From assembly GCA_003513765.1 (NCBI GenBank), contig DONT01000004.1, forward strand, positions 298,377-362,376: a stretch of DNA of 64,000 bases. Reading direction: 5' to 3'. This document shows positions 52,404 to 61,069 of this stretch, piece after piece. A program made the translations under genes and the position numbers. This stretch comes from Jeotgalicoccus sp. GTDB taxonomy: Bacteria; Bacillota; Bacilli; Staphylococcales; Salinicoccaceae. Below the pieces are notes generated by a model. The model was not told the DNA's origin and searched no databases. It was given only the letters and a program-made list of their open reading frames with translations. Each line of letters opens with the position of its first letter. Positions within the stretch are counted from its first letter, which is position 1.

Positions 52404-54213
52404 TTTTTTTGCACGTCCTTTTGGGCATGAACCTCTCATAACGAAAGAAGATATGGAGCGCAATAAAAAGGCGAATAAAAAAAGAGCAGATAATATGGGA
52501 GAGACGTTAAAGCGGATTTGGCAATTTATGCGCGGTGAAAGAAAACGTCTGTACCTGATAATCTCGCTCGTCGTCGTAACAAGTCTCTTAAGCATCGTCG
52601 GGCCATTCCTCGTCGGACGCATCGTCGACTTTTACTTTATCCCGCGGGAATTCGGCGGCTTGTTCAGAATCCTGATGATTCTCTTAGCGTCGTATGTGCT
52701 GCTGTCGGTGACGACATTTATTCAGGCGTATTTAATGGTCGGGCTGTCGCAGCGTACGATTTACAATTTACGCCACCATCTGTTTAAACATATGCAGGAA
52801 CTGCCGGTCACTTTTTACGATAAACGCCAGCACGGCGAATTAATGAGCCGGATGACCAATGATATTGAAACGCTGTCGCAGACAATGAACTCATCCTTCA
52901 TTCAGTTTACAACGAGTATTGTGACCCTGCTCGGCACGTTTTCAGTCATGCTTTACTTAAGCCCGCTCTTAACGTTCCTGACGGCCTTGATTATTCCGAT
53001 ACTGATAGTCAGTGTCAGATTTATTACGAAGCGTACCGGTCCGCTATTTAAAATGCGTCAGCGCAGGACAGGTGAAATGAACGGCTACATTGAAGAAATC
53101 GTGTCCGGCCAGGAAATCGTTAAAGTATTCTCCCAGGAAGAACGGGCGGTACAGAACTTTGAAGTCCGTGCTAAAAACTTAAGAGAAGTTACATTCTGGG
53201 CGAACTTGTACTCCGGTTTTATTCCGAAAATCATGAACATGCTGAACAATATTTCATTTACGATTGTTGCCGGTGCCGGGGGGATTCTCGCCCTGACGAC
53301 AAACGGTGTTGTGACAGTTGGAACGATTGTTGTGTTCGCGGAATATGCGCGCCAGTTTACGCGTCCGCTCGCGGATTTATCGAACCAGTTAAACCAGGTG
53401 CTGTCAGCGATCGCCGGTGCGGAACGCGTATTCCAAATACTCGATACGCCGGCGGAATCAGACGACGGAAAAATCACTGAGAAAACAATCGAAGGGCATA
53501 TTGAATTTAAAGATGTCACCTTTTCCTACAGCAAGGAGCAGCACCATCCAACGATTAAGGATCTGTCTTTTGAAGTGAAGACGGGAGAATCGGTTGCCTT
53601 AATTGGTGCCACGGGCGCCGGCAAGACGACGGTAATGCAGCTGCTCGCACGCTTCTATGAAACTGATTCAGGCCAAATCCTTGTGGACGGTGTGGATATT
53701 ACAAATTATTCACGCAGCAATATCCGCTCGCAGACTGCGTTTGTACTGCAGGATCCATATCTGTTTGAAGCGACCATCCGTGAAAACATCCGCTACGGTC
53801 GAATGGACGCAACAGACGATGAAGTGGTGGAAGCTGCGAAAGTTGCCAACGCACATGACTTTATTATGACGCTCGAACAGGGCTACGACACAGTACTCGA
53901 TTTAGACGAAGGCTTTATCTCGCAGGGGCAGAAACAGCTGATATCCATTGCGAGGGCATTAATCACGGACCCGGCAATACTGCTCCTCGATGAAGCCACA
54001 TCCAGCATCGACACGATTACTGAATTAAAAATTCAGGAATCGCTCGAGCGCCTGATGAAAGGACGGACAAGTATTATTATCGCCCACCGTCTCAATACGA
54101 TAAAAGCCGTCGACCGTATATTTGTTCTGGATCAGGGAGAAATGCTTGAAGCGGGAACGGAAGAAGAATTGCTGAAGCTTGAAGGTAAATATCATGATAT
54201 GGTGAATCAGTAA
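52396..54213 (+). CDS. ABC exporter half-transporter, subunit 2 (YfiC-like)
   Basis: The partner half, 605 residues, with an N-terminal cytoplasmic stretch, six membrane segments (about 50-350) and an ATPase domain. Walker A is GATGAGKTT and Walker B ILLLDEATSSID carries the catalytic Glu. Its signature ISQGQKQLIS departs from LSGGQ. In heterodimeric exporters the good signature of one subunit and the good Walker B of the other form the single active site, exactly as seen here. Sizes and arrangement resemble Bacillus YfiB/YfiC. In S. aureus this position holds porAB and miaB instead. Confidence 0.9.
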   Translation: MTNFFARPFGHEPLITKEDMERNKKANKKRADNMGETLKRIWQFMRGERKRLYLIISLVVVTSLLSIVGPFLVGRIVDFYFIPREFGGLFRILMILLASYVLLSVTTFIQAYLMVGLSQRTIYNLRHHLFKHMQELPVTFYDKRQHGELMSRMTNDIETLSQTMNSSFIQFTTSIVTLLGTFSVMLYLSPLLTFLTALIIPILIVSVRFITKRTGPLFKMRQRRTGEMNGYIEEIVSGQEIVKVFSQEERAVQNFEVRAKNLREVTFWANLYSGFIPKIMNMLNNISFTIVAGAGGILALTTNGVVTVGTIVVFAEYARQFTRPLADLSNQLNQVLSAIAGAERVFQILDTPAESDDGKITEKTIEGHIEFKDVTFSYSKEQHHPTIKDLSFEVKTGESVALIGATGAGKTTVMQLLARFYETDSGQILVDGVDITNYSRSNIRSQTAFVLQDPYLFEATIRENIRYGRMDATDDEVVEAAKVANAHDFIMTLEQGYDTVLDLDEGFISQGQKQLISIARALITDPAILLLDEATSSIDTITELKIQESLERLMKGRTSIIIAHRLNTIKAVDRIFVLDQGEMLEAGTEEELLKLEGKYHDMVNQ

Positions 54214-54218
54214 GATAT

Positions 54219-54247
54219 TTTACAAGTAATTCCTAGTAAGTTAAGAT
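54219..54247 (+). promoter_or_regulatory. Promoter of the TPP riboswitch transcript
   Basis: TTTACA (54219-54224), a 17-base spacer, then TAAGAT (54242-54247). It begins six bases after the ABC gene stop and about 22 bases before the aptamer. Confidence 0.65.
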
Positions 54248-54267
54248 GGACTTAATTAAATATTGCA

Positions 54268-54390
54268 CAACCACTGGAGGTGCCTTTTTGAGGCTGAGAA
54301 ATACTCTTAATACCTGATCTGGATTATGCCAGCGTAGGGAAGTGGCATAGATTCGTTATGCACATCCTTATATTCGGGATGTGCATTTTT
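54268..54390 (+). ncRNA. TPP riboswitch (THI element) with terminator
   Basis: The aptamer (about 54268-54347) shows the invariant TPP-riboswitch blocks in order: CCACT closing helix P1 with AGTGG, then GGCTGAGA, ACCTGATCTGGAT and ATGCCAGCGTAGGGA. An intrinsic terminator follows (10-bp stem 54358-54367 with 54377-54386, then T to 54390). This is the layout of a transcription-terminating OFF switch. The next gene is ricA, not a thiamine gene; thiW lies one gene further down. Confidence 0.95.
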
Positions 54391-54395
54391 GTACT

Positions 54396-54423
54396 TTGAC
54401 AAACGAATCAGGAGATTTACATT
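54396..54423 (+). promoter_or_regulatory. Possible promoter of ricA independent of the riboswitch
   Basis: TTGACA (54396-54401), a 16-base spacer, then TACATT (54418-54423). A TATAAT at 54445-54450 without a good -35 is an alternative. If either works, ricA need not depend on riboswitch read-through. Confidence 0.45.
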
Positions 54424-54485
54424 TAATAAATGCATGCTTTCATATATAATGAATGGTATATATCAACTAAAAGGTGGAACTACGA

Positions 54486-54920
54486 ATGTATACTAAGAAG
54501 GAAATAATAGAAGAAGCGAAAAAGCTCGGTAAAATGATGGCAGAAACAGAACAGGTAGAATTCTTCCAAAAAGCGGAAGCTAAAATTCATGAAAATAAAG
54601 AAATCCGTGAAAAAATGGCAAGTCTTAAAAGCTTGCAGCAGCAGGCTGTAAACTTCCAAAACTACGGTAAAGAACGCGCTTACCAGATGACGGAAGAAAA
54701 ACTGGCTAAAATCGAAGCGGAATTAGATGAAATGCCGCTTGTAGATCAGTTTAAAGAATCGCAGGCAGGCGTTAACGAATTACTGCAAATGGTTTCGCAT
54801 GCAATCAGCTCAACAGTGACAAGCGAAATCATCGAACAAACAGGCGGAGACCTGATGCAGGGTGAAACAGGCGCTGCAGTCCGCAACAAACCGAACCGCG
54901 ATCCGGACCAGTTTAAATAA
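54486..54920 (+). CDS. ricA: RicA (YmcA) family regulator
   Basis: RicA, with RicF (YlbF) and RicT (YaaT), forms the Y-complex that influences competence, biofilm and sporulation in Bacillus and directs RNase Y to certain mRNAs. The 144-residue, largely helical protein (KEIIEEAKKLGKMMAETEQV, then SLQQQAVNFQNYGKERAY-like region) matches the YlbF/YmcA family. The ATG at 54486 follows AAAGGTGGAA; a GTG at 54474 lies inside that site. It precedes mutS in relatives, but here a repeat array and thiW intervene. Confidence 0.88.
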   Translation: MYTKKEIIEEAKKLGKMMAETEQVEFFQKAEAKIHENKEIREKMASLKSLQQQAVNFQNYGKERAYQMTEEKLAKIEAELDEMPLVDQFKESQAGVNELLQMVSHAISSTVTSEIIEQTGGDLMQGETGAAVRNKPNRDPDQFK

Positions 54921-54936
54921 GCATTGCTACATATTG

Positions 54937-54983
54937 AATGGCGTTGAAATCTCTGAATTATAGAGTGTTTCAGCGCCATTTTT
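54937..54983 (+). terminator. Intrinsic terminator of ricA
   Basis: A long imperfect hairpin: AATGGCG/CGCCATT outer stem (54937-54943 with 54974-54980), TGAAA/TTTCA, then CTCT/AGAG, followed by TTTTT. Confidence 0.8.
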
Positions 54984-55001
54984 GTATGTTTTTACAATAC
55001 A

Positions 55002-55176
55002 CCGACCGCATGAACAGGCCACATGCGGTTAAAGAATACTTTGCGACCGTATGAACGACTCACATCCGGTTAATAACAAATCTCCAACCGCATGAACGAC
55101 TTACATCGGGTTAATAAAGAATCTTCGACCGTATGAGAGAACCACATACGGTCAATAACGAATTCCCGACCGAATC
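55002..55176. repeat. 41-bp tandem repeat array, family C, copy 3 (four units plus a leading right arm)
   Basis: Left arms start at 55022, 55063, 55104 and 55145, exactly 41 bp apart, each with the 11-10-11-9 plan (for example CATCCGGTTAA at 55063-55073 and CCAACCGCATG at 55084-55094). A lone right arm CCGACCGCATG (55002-55012) leads the array. It fills most of the gap between the ricA terminator and thiW, which otherwise contains only a weak TATAAAAT near 55198. Confidence 0.92.
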
Positions 55177-55248
55177 AGCAAACATAACTCGAACAATTAT
55201 AAAATGTAATCAAAAGGAGGCACCACCATCAACAAACTTACTAGAAAC

Positions 55249-55716
55249 ATGACTTTCACCGCAGCTTTCGTCGCCTTAAACGTTATCTTGAGTTCGCTTA
55301 TCACAATTCCAATCGGAATCATACGCGCGGCACCGATGCAGCATTTAATCAATGTGCTTGGTGCAGTCATCACAGGTCCCTGGGTGATCGTGCAGGCGTT
55401 TATCTCGTCTACAATCAGAATATTATTCGGTACGGGGACCGTGTTCGCCTATCCTGGCAGCATGATCGGCGCGCTCGCTGCCTGGCTCCTCTACAAATAC
55501 ACTAAAAAGCTGTCGCTCGCTGCAGCTGGTGAGGTCATCGGCACCGGGGTTATCGGGGCACTCAGTCTCTACCCCTTAATCATCGTGCTGGAGCTCGACC
55601 AGCAGATTTTCACCATAGTCGCCGCAGCATTTCTCGTGTCCAGTTTTATCGGTGCGGTTACTTCGTTTATCATCTTAAAACAATTGGAGAAACACGGGGT
55701 CTTACTGCGGATATAA
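55249..55716 (+). CDS. thiW: ThiW, thiamine-precursor ECF transporter substrate-binding subunit
   Basis: ThiW is a membrane S component of an ECF-type transporter, linked to uptake of a thiamine precursor such as the thiazole. The hydrophobic 155-residue protein has about five membrane segments and the family pattern PMQHLINVLGAVITGPW, FGTGTVFAYPGSMIGA. The ATG at 55249 is 28 bases from the only good ribosome site (AGGAGG, 55215-55220). An in-frame ATC at 55228 has ideal spacing and would add INKLTRN, which resembles the family N-terminus, so the true start may be ATC 55228. No TPP riboswitch lies directly upstream. Confidence 0.88.
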   Translation: MTFTAAFVALNVILSSLITIPIGIIRAAPMQHLINVLGAVITGPWVIVQAFISSTIRILFGTGTVFAYPGSMIGALAAWLLYKYTKKLSLAAAGEVIGTGVIGALSLYPLIIVLELDQQIFTIVAAAFLVSSFIGAVTSFIILKQLEKHGVLLRI

Positions 55717-55727
55717 GCGCCGGTGCG

Positions 55728-55736
55728 TGTTATAAT
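55728..55736 (+). promoter_or_regulatory. Extended -10 of a mutS promoter
   Basis: TGTTATAAT at 55728-55736, 32 bases before mutS. The -35 is weak. Confidence 0.45.
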
Positions 55737-55768
55737 AATACGACAAGATTAATTTAGGAAGTGTTAAA

Positions 55769-58309
55769 ATGCGGGAACCAACACCGATGATGAAGCAGTA
55801 TTTTTCAATTAAAGATAATCATCCGGACAGCTTACTTTTATTCAGACTGGGAGATTTTTACGAGCTGTTTTACGACGATGCAGTCACGGCTGCCAAAGTG
55901 CTCGAAATTACATTAACTTCACGCGATAAAAGTAAAGATCCGATACCGATGTGCGGCGTGCCATATCATTCTGCGCGCAACTATATAGCAAAACTGATCG
56001 AGAATGGCTTTAAAGTGGCCATCTGTGAACAGATGGAAGATCCCGCGCAGGCGAAAGGCATGGTCAGAAGAGAAGTGGTCCGTGTAATTACGCCGGGAAC
56101 TTTAATCGATGATTTCGGTATGGACGACGGTGCGAGTAATTTCATTCTGGCGCTGCATGAAGAAGAGGGCAGAACAGAAGTCAGCTATGCGGATATTTCA
56201 ACGGGTGAAATTTTCGCCTTTTCAACAAGCGACCAGACAGAACTGAAAAGTGAAATAGAAACACTGGGCGCCCGTGAACTGGTCACGAATGCTAAAAGTG
56301 AACATATCATTCATAGTATTTATAATGATCCGCCGCTCTATACGGTATTTGAAACGGATGAACCGGCTGATTACGACTATGAAGCGGATGTCGATGAACA
56401 TCAGGCGATTAACCTGCTCTTGAACTACATCCGTAAACAGAACATGCAGGAACTGAAACATTTAAAAACGGTGGAAAAACACCGTATCAATACATTTATG
56501 AAATTAAATTATGCAGCCATTTCAAACCTTGAGCTCTTAGAAAACATTCAGACTAAAAAAGTAAAAGGGTCGCTGTTCTGGTATTTAAACCGCACGGAAA
56601 CACCGATGGGAAAACGCCAGCTCAGAAAACTGATCGAGCGGCCGCTCGTCTCAAAACAGGAGATAGTTAACCGCCAGAATATCGTGACGACTTTAATCGA
56701 CAATTTTACCGAACGCCAGCAGCTGTCAGGCATTTTAAATCACGTTTACGATATCGAACGGCTCGTCGGCCGCCTTGCCTTTAACAACGTGGACGTAAAA
56801 GACTTAGTCCAGCTGCGAGACTCGCTTCACGGACTGCCGGAATTAAAGGCAGTACTTGAATCACTAAAACTGACAGACAACAAAACATTCCAGAATTTCG
56901 ACAGCCTGGAAGATGCGTATGAACGCCTGGTAGTTCTAACAGATACACCGCCGAAAACAATCCGCGAAGGGAAAATCTTTAAAGACGGTGTCAGCGATGA
57001 ACTCGATAATTTAAGAGACATCAGCACAAATGCACGTACATGGCTGAACAATTATCTCGAGTCAGAAAAAGAACGCACTGGCATTAAAAACTTAAAAATC
57101 GGCTTTAACAAAGTGTTCGGCTATTACCTGGAAATTTCCAAAGTTCAGGCGATGAACTTCGATGCCGAAAAGTTTGAATATAACCGTAAACAGACACTCA
57201 CAAATGCTGAACGGTTTATTACACCGGACTTAAAAGAAATGGAAAGTCAGATCTTAACAGCAGAAGACGACAGCATTAAACTTGAATTCAATATGTTCAC
57301 TGAACTCCGGACAGCAATGATGGACTATATTACGAGACTGCAGCGTACAGCAGAGCAGATCTCGACACTCGATACACTGATATCCTTCGCCTTAGTTTCA
57401 AACGACTATCATCTGACGACGCCGGAATTCAAAACGGACAAGTCAATCGACCTGATTGATGCGCGTCACCCAATCGTTGAACGCATGCTGAACGAAAACA
57501 CATATGTACCGAACGACCTCACGATGACGAAAGATAACTTTATCTATCTGATTACCGGTCCGAACATGTCCGGTAAATCGACGTACATGCGCCAGGTGGC
57601 TTTAATCATCATTATGGCCCAGATTGGTATGAGGGTGCCGGCCAAGAGCGCGAAACTGCCGATATTCGATGCGATCTATACACGTATCGGGGCGAGTGAC
57701 GACTTATCGAGCGGCAAATCGACATTTATGATTGAAATGATGGAAGCGAACACTGCACTTCAGAATGCGACAAAAGACTCGCTGTTGATATTCGATGAAA
57801 TCGGCAGAGGCACCAGCACATATGACGGTATGGCGCTGGCCCAGGCAATGCTTGTGTATATACATGAAGAAATCGGTGCGAAGACACTCTTTTCAACCCA
57901 CTACCATGAACTGACGAACCTGGAAGACACACTGCCAGGGCTGCAGAACGTCCACGTTAAAGCGACGGAATACGACGGCAAGCTGGTCTTCCTGCATAAA
58001 GTGAAACCGGGAGCGGTCGAGAAGAGCTACGGCATTCATGTCGCGAAACTCGCTGAACTGCCGGACCGGGTGACGGAACTGGCAGCTGAATATTTAAGCT
58101 CATTTGAAAATCAGAACCATGAGCCGAAACTGAGTAAAGAGGAAGATATCTTCCAGCTGGAACTGCCGCTTGACGACAATGAAAAAGTATCTAAAGACGA
58201 TAAAAAACTATTAACCGAATTAACATCGCTTGATTTAAATAATATGACGCCGATGGAGGCGCTGAACAGATTGCACGAATTAGTGAAGCAAGCACGCGGG
58301 GAGGGATAA
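55769..58309 (+). CDS. mutS: DNA mismatch repair protein MutS
   Basis: MutS recognises mismatches and starts repair with MutL. The mismatch-binding wedge is Phe30-x-Glu32 in LGDFYELFYDD. The ATPase has Walker A GPNMSGKST near residue 600 and DEIGRGTSTYDGMALA. The helix-turn-helix dimer region is C-terminal. It has 846 residues, somewhat shorter than S. aureus MutS, mostly in the C-terminal linker. TAGGAAG precedes the ATG. mutL follows after four bases. Confidence 0.96.
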   Translation: MREPTPMMKQYFSIKDNHPDSLLLFRLGDFYELFYDDAVTAAKVLEITLTSRDKSKDPIPMCGVPYHSARNYIAKLIENGFKVAICEQMEDPAQAKGMVRREVVRVITPGTLIDDFGMDDGASNFILALHEEEGRTEVSYADISTGEIFAFSTSDQTELKSEIETLGARELVTNAKSEHIIHSIYNDPPLYTVFETDEPADYDYEADVDEHQAINLLLNYIRKQNMQELKHLKTVEKHRINTFMKLNYAAISNLELLENIQTKKVKGSLFWYLNRTETPMGKRQLRKLIERPLVSKQEIVNRQNIVTTLIDNFTERQQLSGILNHVYDIERLVGRLAFNNVDVKDLVQLRDSLHGLPELKAVLESLKLTDNKTFQNFDSLEDAYERLVVLTDTPPKTIREGKIFKDGVSDELDNLRDISTNARTWLNNYLESEKERTGIKNLKIGFNKVFGYYLEISKVQAMNFDAEKFEYNRKQTLTNAERFITPDLKEMESQILTAEDDSIKLEFNMFTELRTAMMDYITRLQRTAEQISTLDTLISFALVSNDYHLTTPEFKTDKSIDLIDARHPIVERMLNENTYVPNDLTMTKDNFIYLITGPNMSGKSTYMRQVALIIIMAQIGMRVPAKSAKLPIFDAIYTRIGASDDLSSGKSTFMIEMMEANTALQNATKDSLLIFDEIGRGTSTYDGMALAQAMLVYIHEEIGAKTLFSTHYHELTNLEDTLPGLQNVHVKATEYDGKLVFLHKVKPGAVEKSYGIHVAKLAELPDRVTELAAEYLSSFENQNHEPKLSKEEDIFQLELPLDDNEKVSKDDKKLLTELTSLDLNNMTPMEALNRLHELVKQARGEG

Positions 58310-58313
58310 GAAC

Positions 58314-60173
58314 ATGGGACAGATTCACGTATTGCCCGCTCATATACAAAATAAAATAGCGGCAGGCGAAGTGGTCGAGCGCCCGAGTTCAATCGTTAAG
58401 GAGATTGTTGAAAACTCGCTCGACGCGCACTCTACGGTCGTCGAAGTATTTATCGCCAACAGCGGCATGGAATCTATTAAAGTGGTCGACAACGGTCACG
58501 GCATTGATTATGAAGACCGGACGCTCTTATTCGAACGTCATGCCACGAGTAAAATTGATACGGCCTACAAACTGTTCGAAATACGCTCACTCGGTTTTCG
58601 CGGAGAGGCGCTCGCCAGTATCGGTGCTGTATCGAAAGTGACCTTGGAAAGTATGCGGGACGAATCGACACCATTCAAAATTGTTTACAGCGGCGGGAAA
58701 TACGATGAGGATACCGTCTGGCACGAACGACGCGGGACAATCATTGAAATTGAAGATTTATTCTTTAATACACCTGCCCGCTTAAAATATATTAAAAACC
58801 TGCGAACTGAAGCGGGAAAGATTATCGATATTATGCAGCGGATGGCACTGAATTATCCTGAAGTCAGTTTCCGTCTGGTCTTTGACGGCAAAGACCGTTT
58901 TAAAACGACAGGCAACGGGAATTTAAAAGAAGTAATTAATATTCTTTACGGCATGCAGGTGTCCGCTAACACCCTTTCAGTGAGTGCAAAAAGCCCGGAC
59001 TATAAAATCGACGGCTATATCGTGAGACCTGAAGTCACACGCAGCAACCGGAACTATATTAATTTAAGTATTAACAACCGTCATGTCCGTCACTTTAAAC
59101 TGTCACAGAGTATTATTAATGCCTATCACACGCTGCAGCCGAAAGATAAATATCCGCTGGCATTTTTAAATATTACGATGGACCCGAAACTGATCGATGT
59201 AAACGTGCATCCGTCAAAAGTGGAAGTGAAACTGTCGAAAGAGACGGAATTATTAAAGCTCGCTGAAGCGGCGGTTAAAGAAGCGCTGATGGAAACAGAA
59301 TTAATTCCTGAAGTAGAGCATAAAAAACCGAAAGCGCCAAAACCTGATCAGCCGGCAATGGATTTCTCTGAGCGCCATGAACAGATCAGAGAGCATATTA
59401 ATACGTATGAACCGCCGGTACGACAGCAGTCGACACCGTTCAAAGAAACACCGCAGGAAAAGGCAGAAAGTTCTAGTCAAAAACAAAAGCAGCAATATAT
59501 CAGCCCGTTCAAACAGAACGTACCGGCACAGCAGGCTAAACCAAAAGATATTCCGGCCTTCGTGGAACACGAACCGCTGCCGGAAAAAGAAAAGCTGCCG
59601 TATTTGGAAATTATCGGCCAGCTGCACGGTACATATATTATTATGCAGAATGAAACCGGCATGTATTTAATGGACCAGCACGCAGCTCAGGAGCGTATCA
59701 AATACGAATATATTTATGCCAACATTATTAAAGAAGACGACGGCATTCCGCTGTTAATTCCTTATACATTTGAGTTCAGCTTTGATGATGTCATTACAAT
59801 CGATGAAAAACTCACTGAACTGCAGGAAATCGGTTTTGATATCGAAAAAAGCGGCATTAAGCAATACACGGTATCCCGTTATCCATCATGGATTAAAGCA
59901 AATAATCCGGAAGAGGACATCAATGATTTAATCGAGTTTATCTCACAGACAGATCACTTCGATGTAAATAAGTATCGTGAGGAAATGTCTATTATGATGA
60001 GCTGCAAGCAGTCGATCAAAGCAAATCATTATCTCGATAAAAACCAGATGGCCGCATTGCTTACAGAGCTCGGAAAATGTCATTCGCCGTACACGTGTCC
60101 GCACGGCCGTCCGGTAATTATTCATATGACGACTTATGAAATCGAACGATTGTTCAACCGAATAATGAAGTAG
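58314..60173 (+). CDS. mutL: DNA mismatch repair protein MutL
   Basis: MutL couples mismatch recognition to strand incision. The N-terminal GHKL ATPase has AAGEVVERPSSIVKEIVENS, DNGHGI and FRGEALASIGAV. A flexible linker rich in Gln/Pro/Lys spans about 340-420. The C-terminal endonuclease motif DQHAAQERIKYE is intact near residue 454, and CPHGRP and SCKQSIKA are present, so this MutL should nick DNA itself, as in bacteria lacking MutH. It has 619 residues. It lies four bases after mutS. Confidence 0.96.
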   Translation: MGQIHVLPAHIQNKIAAGEVVERPSSIVKEIVENSLDAHSTVVEVFIANSGMESIKVVDNGHGIDYEDRTLLFERHATSKIDTAYKLFEIRSLGFRGEALASIGAVSKVTLESMRDESTPFKIVYSGGKYDEDTVWHERRGTIIEIEDLFFNTPARLKYIKNLRTEAGKIIDIMQRMALNYPEVSFRLVFDGKDRFKTTGNGNLKEVINILYGMQVSANTLSVSAKSPDYKIDGYIVRPEVTRSNRNYINLSINNRHVRHFKLSQSIINAYHTLQPKDKYPLAFLNITMDPKLIDVNVHPSKVEVKLSKETELLKLAEAAVKEALMETELIPEVEHKKPKAPKPDQPAMDFSERHEQIREHINTYEPPVRQQSTPFKETPQEKAESSSQKQKQQYISPFKQNVPAQQAKPKDIPAFVEHEPLPEKEKLPYLEIIGQLHGTYIIMQNETGMYLMDQHAAQERIKYEYIYANIIKEDDGIPLLIPYTFEFSFDDVITIDEKLTELQEIGFDIEKSGIKQYTVSRYPSWIKANNPEEDINDLIEFISQTDHFDVNKYREEMSIMMSCKQSIKANHYLDKNQMAALLTELGKCHSPYTCPHGRPVIIHMTTYEIERLFNRIMK

Positions 60174-60184
60174 GGGGACTTGAA

Positions 60185-61069
60185 TTGAAGATTTTAAACC
60201 GTACGATGAGAAACAAAGAAAGGAGTATTTCAGTGACGCATTACATGCCGGAACGCCCGAAGGCGAGCATCCAGATTCTGCACGGCATGGCTGATCATAA
60301 AGCGAGGTATAAAGAGTTTTGCATGTACCTTGCTTTAAACGATATTCACTGCGTCATTCATAATCACAGAGGGCACGGTGCTGACGAGAAACTGAGTAAT
60401 CTCGGACATTTTAATTCTTTCGATGAACTGCTTGATGATGCAAAGATTGTCAGCCGGTCAATGCCTGAGGATATTCCGCATATCGGACTGGGTCATTCGA
60501 TGGGGTCAATCCTCTTAAGAAGACTGCTTGAAGAGGATATTTACGAAGCTGCAGTTATCGTCGGTACCGGCAGCAAAGTAAAGTTTTCAGACACGGTGGC
60601 GAATGCTTTGATCCAGCCGCTGTCAAAACTGATTCCGGGCACAAAGTCACGTCTTATAAATAAAATGTCATTTCTCGGCTACGACGGGAACTTTAAAGGC
60701 ACGGTTAAGAACCGCTGGCTGTCGGCTGATGAACAGCATACTTTAGCGTATAATACGGACCCGCATGCCGGTCAGCGCATGAGCGTCAAGGCATTTGCTG
60801 AAATACTGAAAAACATCCGCTACGTTGATTCTTCAAAGTGTCTTAAAAACTACAAAGATATTCCCTACTTATTAATCGGGGGCATGGATGATCCCTTTTC
60901 GCATTTCGGCAGGGATTATGAAATTTTGAACTGGCGGCTCGGGCGGCAGTTTAAAAATGTAAAAATGGAACTTGTACCGAACGCCCGTCATGAAGTGCTC
61001 TTTGAAGAAAACAGAGGCGCGGTTTATTCTAATATTGTCAAATGGGTGGAAACATATGTCGAAAAGTAA
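60185..61069 (+). CDS. Alpha/beta hydrolase, lysophospholipase-like
   Basis: A 294-residue serine hydrolase of the monoglyceride lipase/lysophospholipase L2 type. HNHRGHGAD near residue 60 and the nucleophile Ser105 in GLGHSMGS are characteristic. A catalytic Asp in GGMDDPFSHFG and the His in NARHEVLFEE complete the triad. No signal peptide is seen. It starts with TTG 60185 behind AGGGGGAC. Its end overlaps miaA by 14 bases; the same neighbour is found in S. aureus, where glp genes lie before it. Substrate is not known. Confidence 0.88.
   Translation: MKILNRTMRNKERSISVTHYMPERPKASIQILHGMADHKARYKEFCMYLALNDIHCVIHNHRGHGADEKLSNLGHFNSFDELLDDAKIVSRSMPEDIPHIGLGHSMGSILLRRLLEEDIYEAAVIVGTGSKVKFSDTVANALIQPLSKLIPGTKSRLINKMSFLGYDGNFKGTVKNRWLSADEQHTLAYNTDPHAGQRMSVKAFAEILKNIRYVDSSKCLKNYKDIPYLLIGGMDDPFSHFGRDYEILNWRLGRQFKNVKMELVPNARHEVLFEENRGAVYSNIVKWVETYVEK

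Noticed and set aside
48005..55176. The repeat arrays could be CRISPR.
   Set aside because: Period is 41 bp with internal arms, gaps of only 9-10 bp, repeats diverge between units, and no cas genes are nearby.
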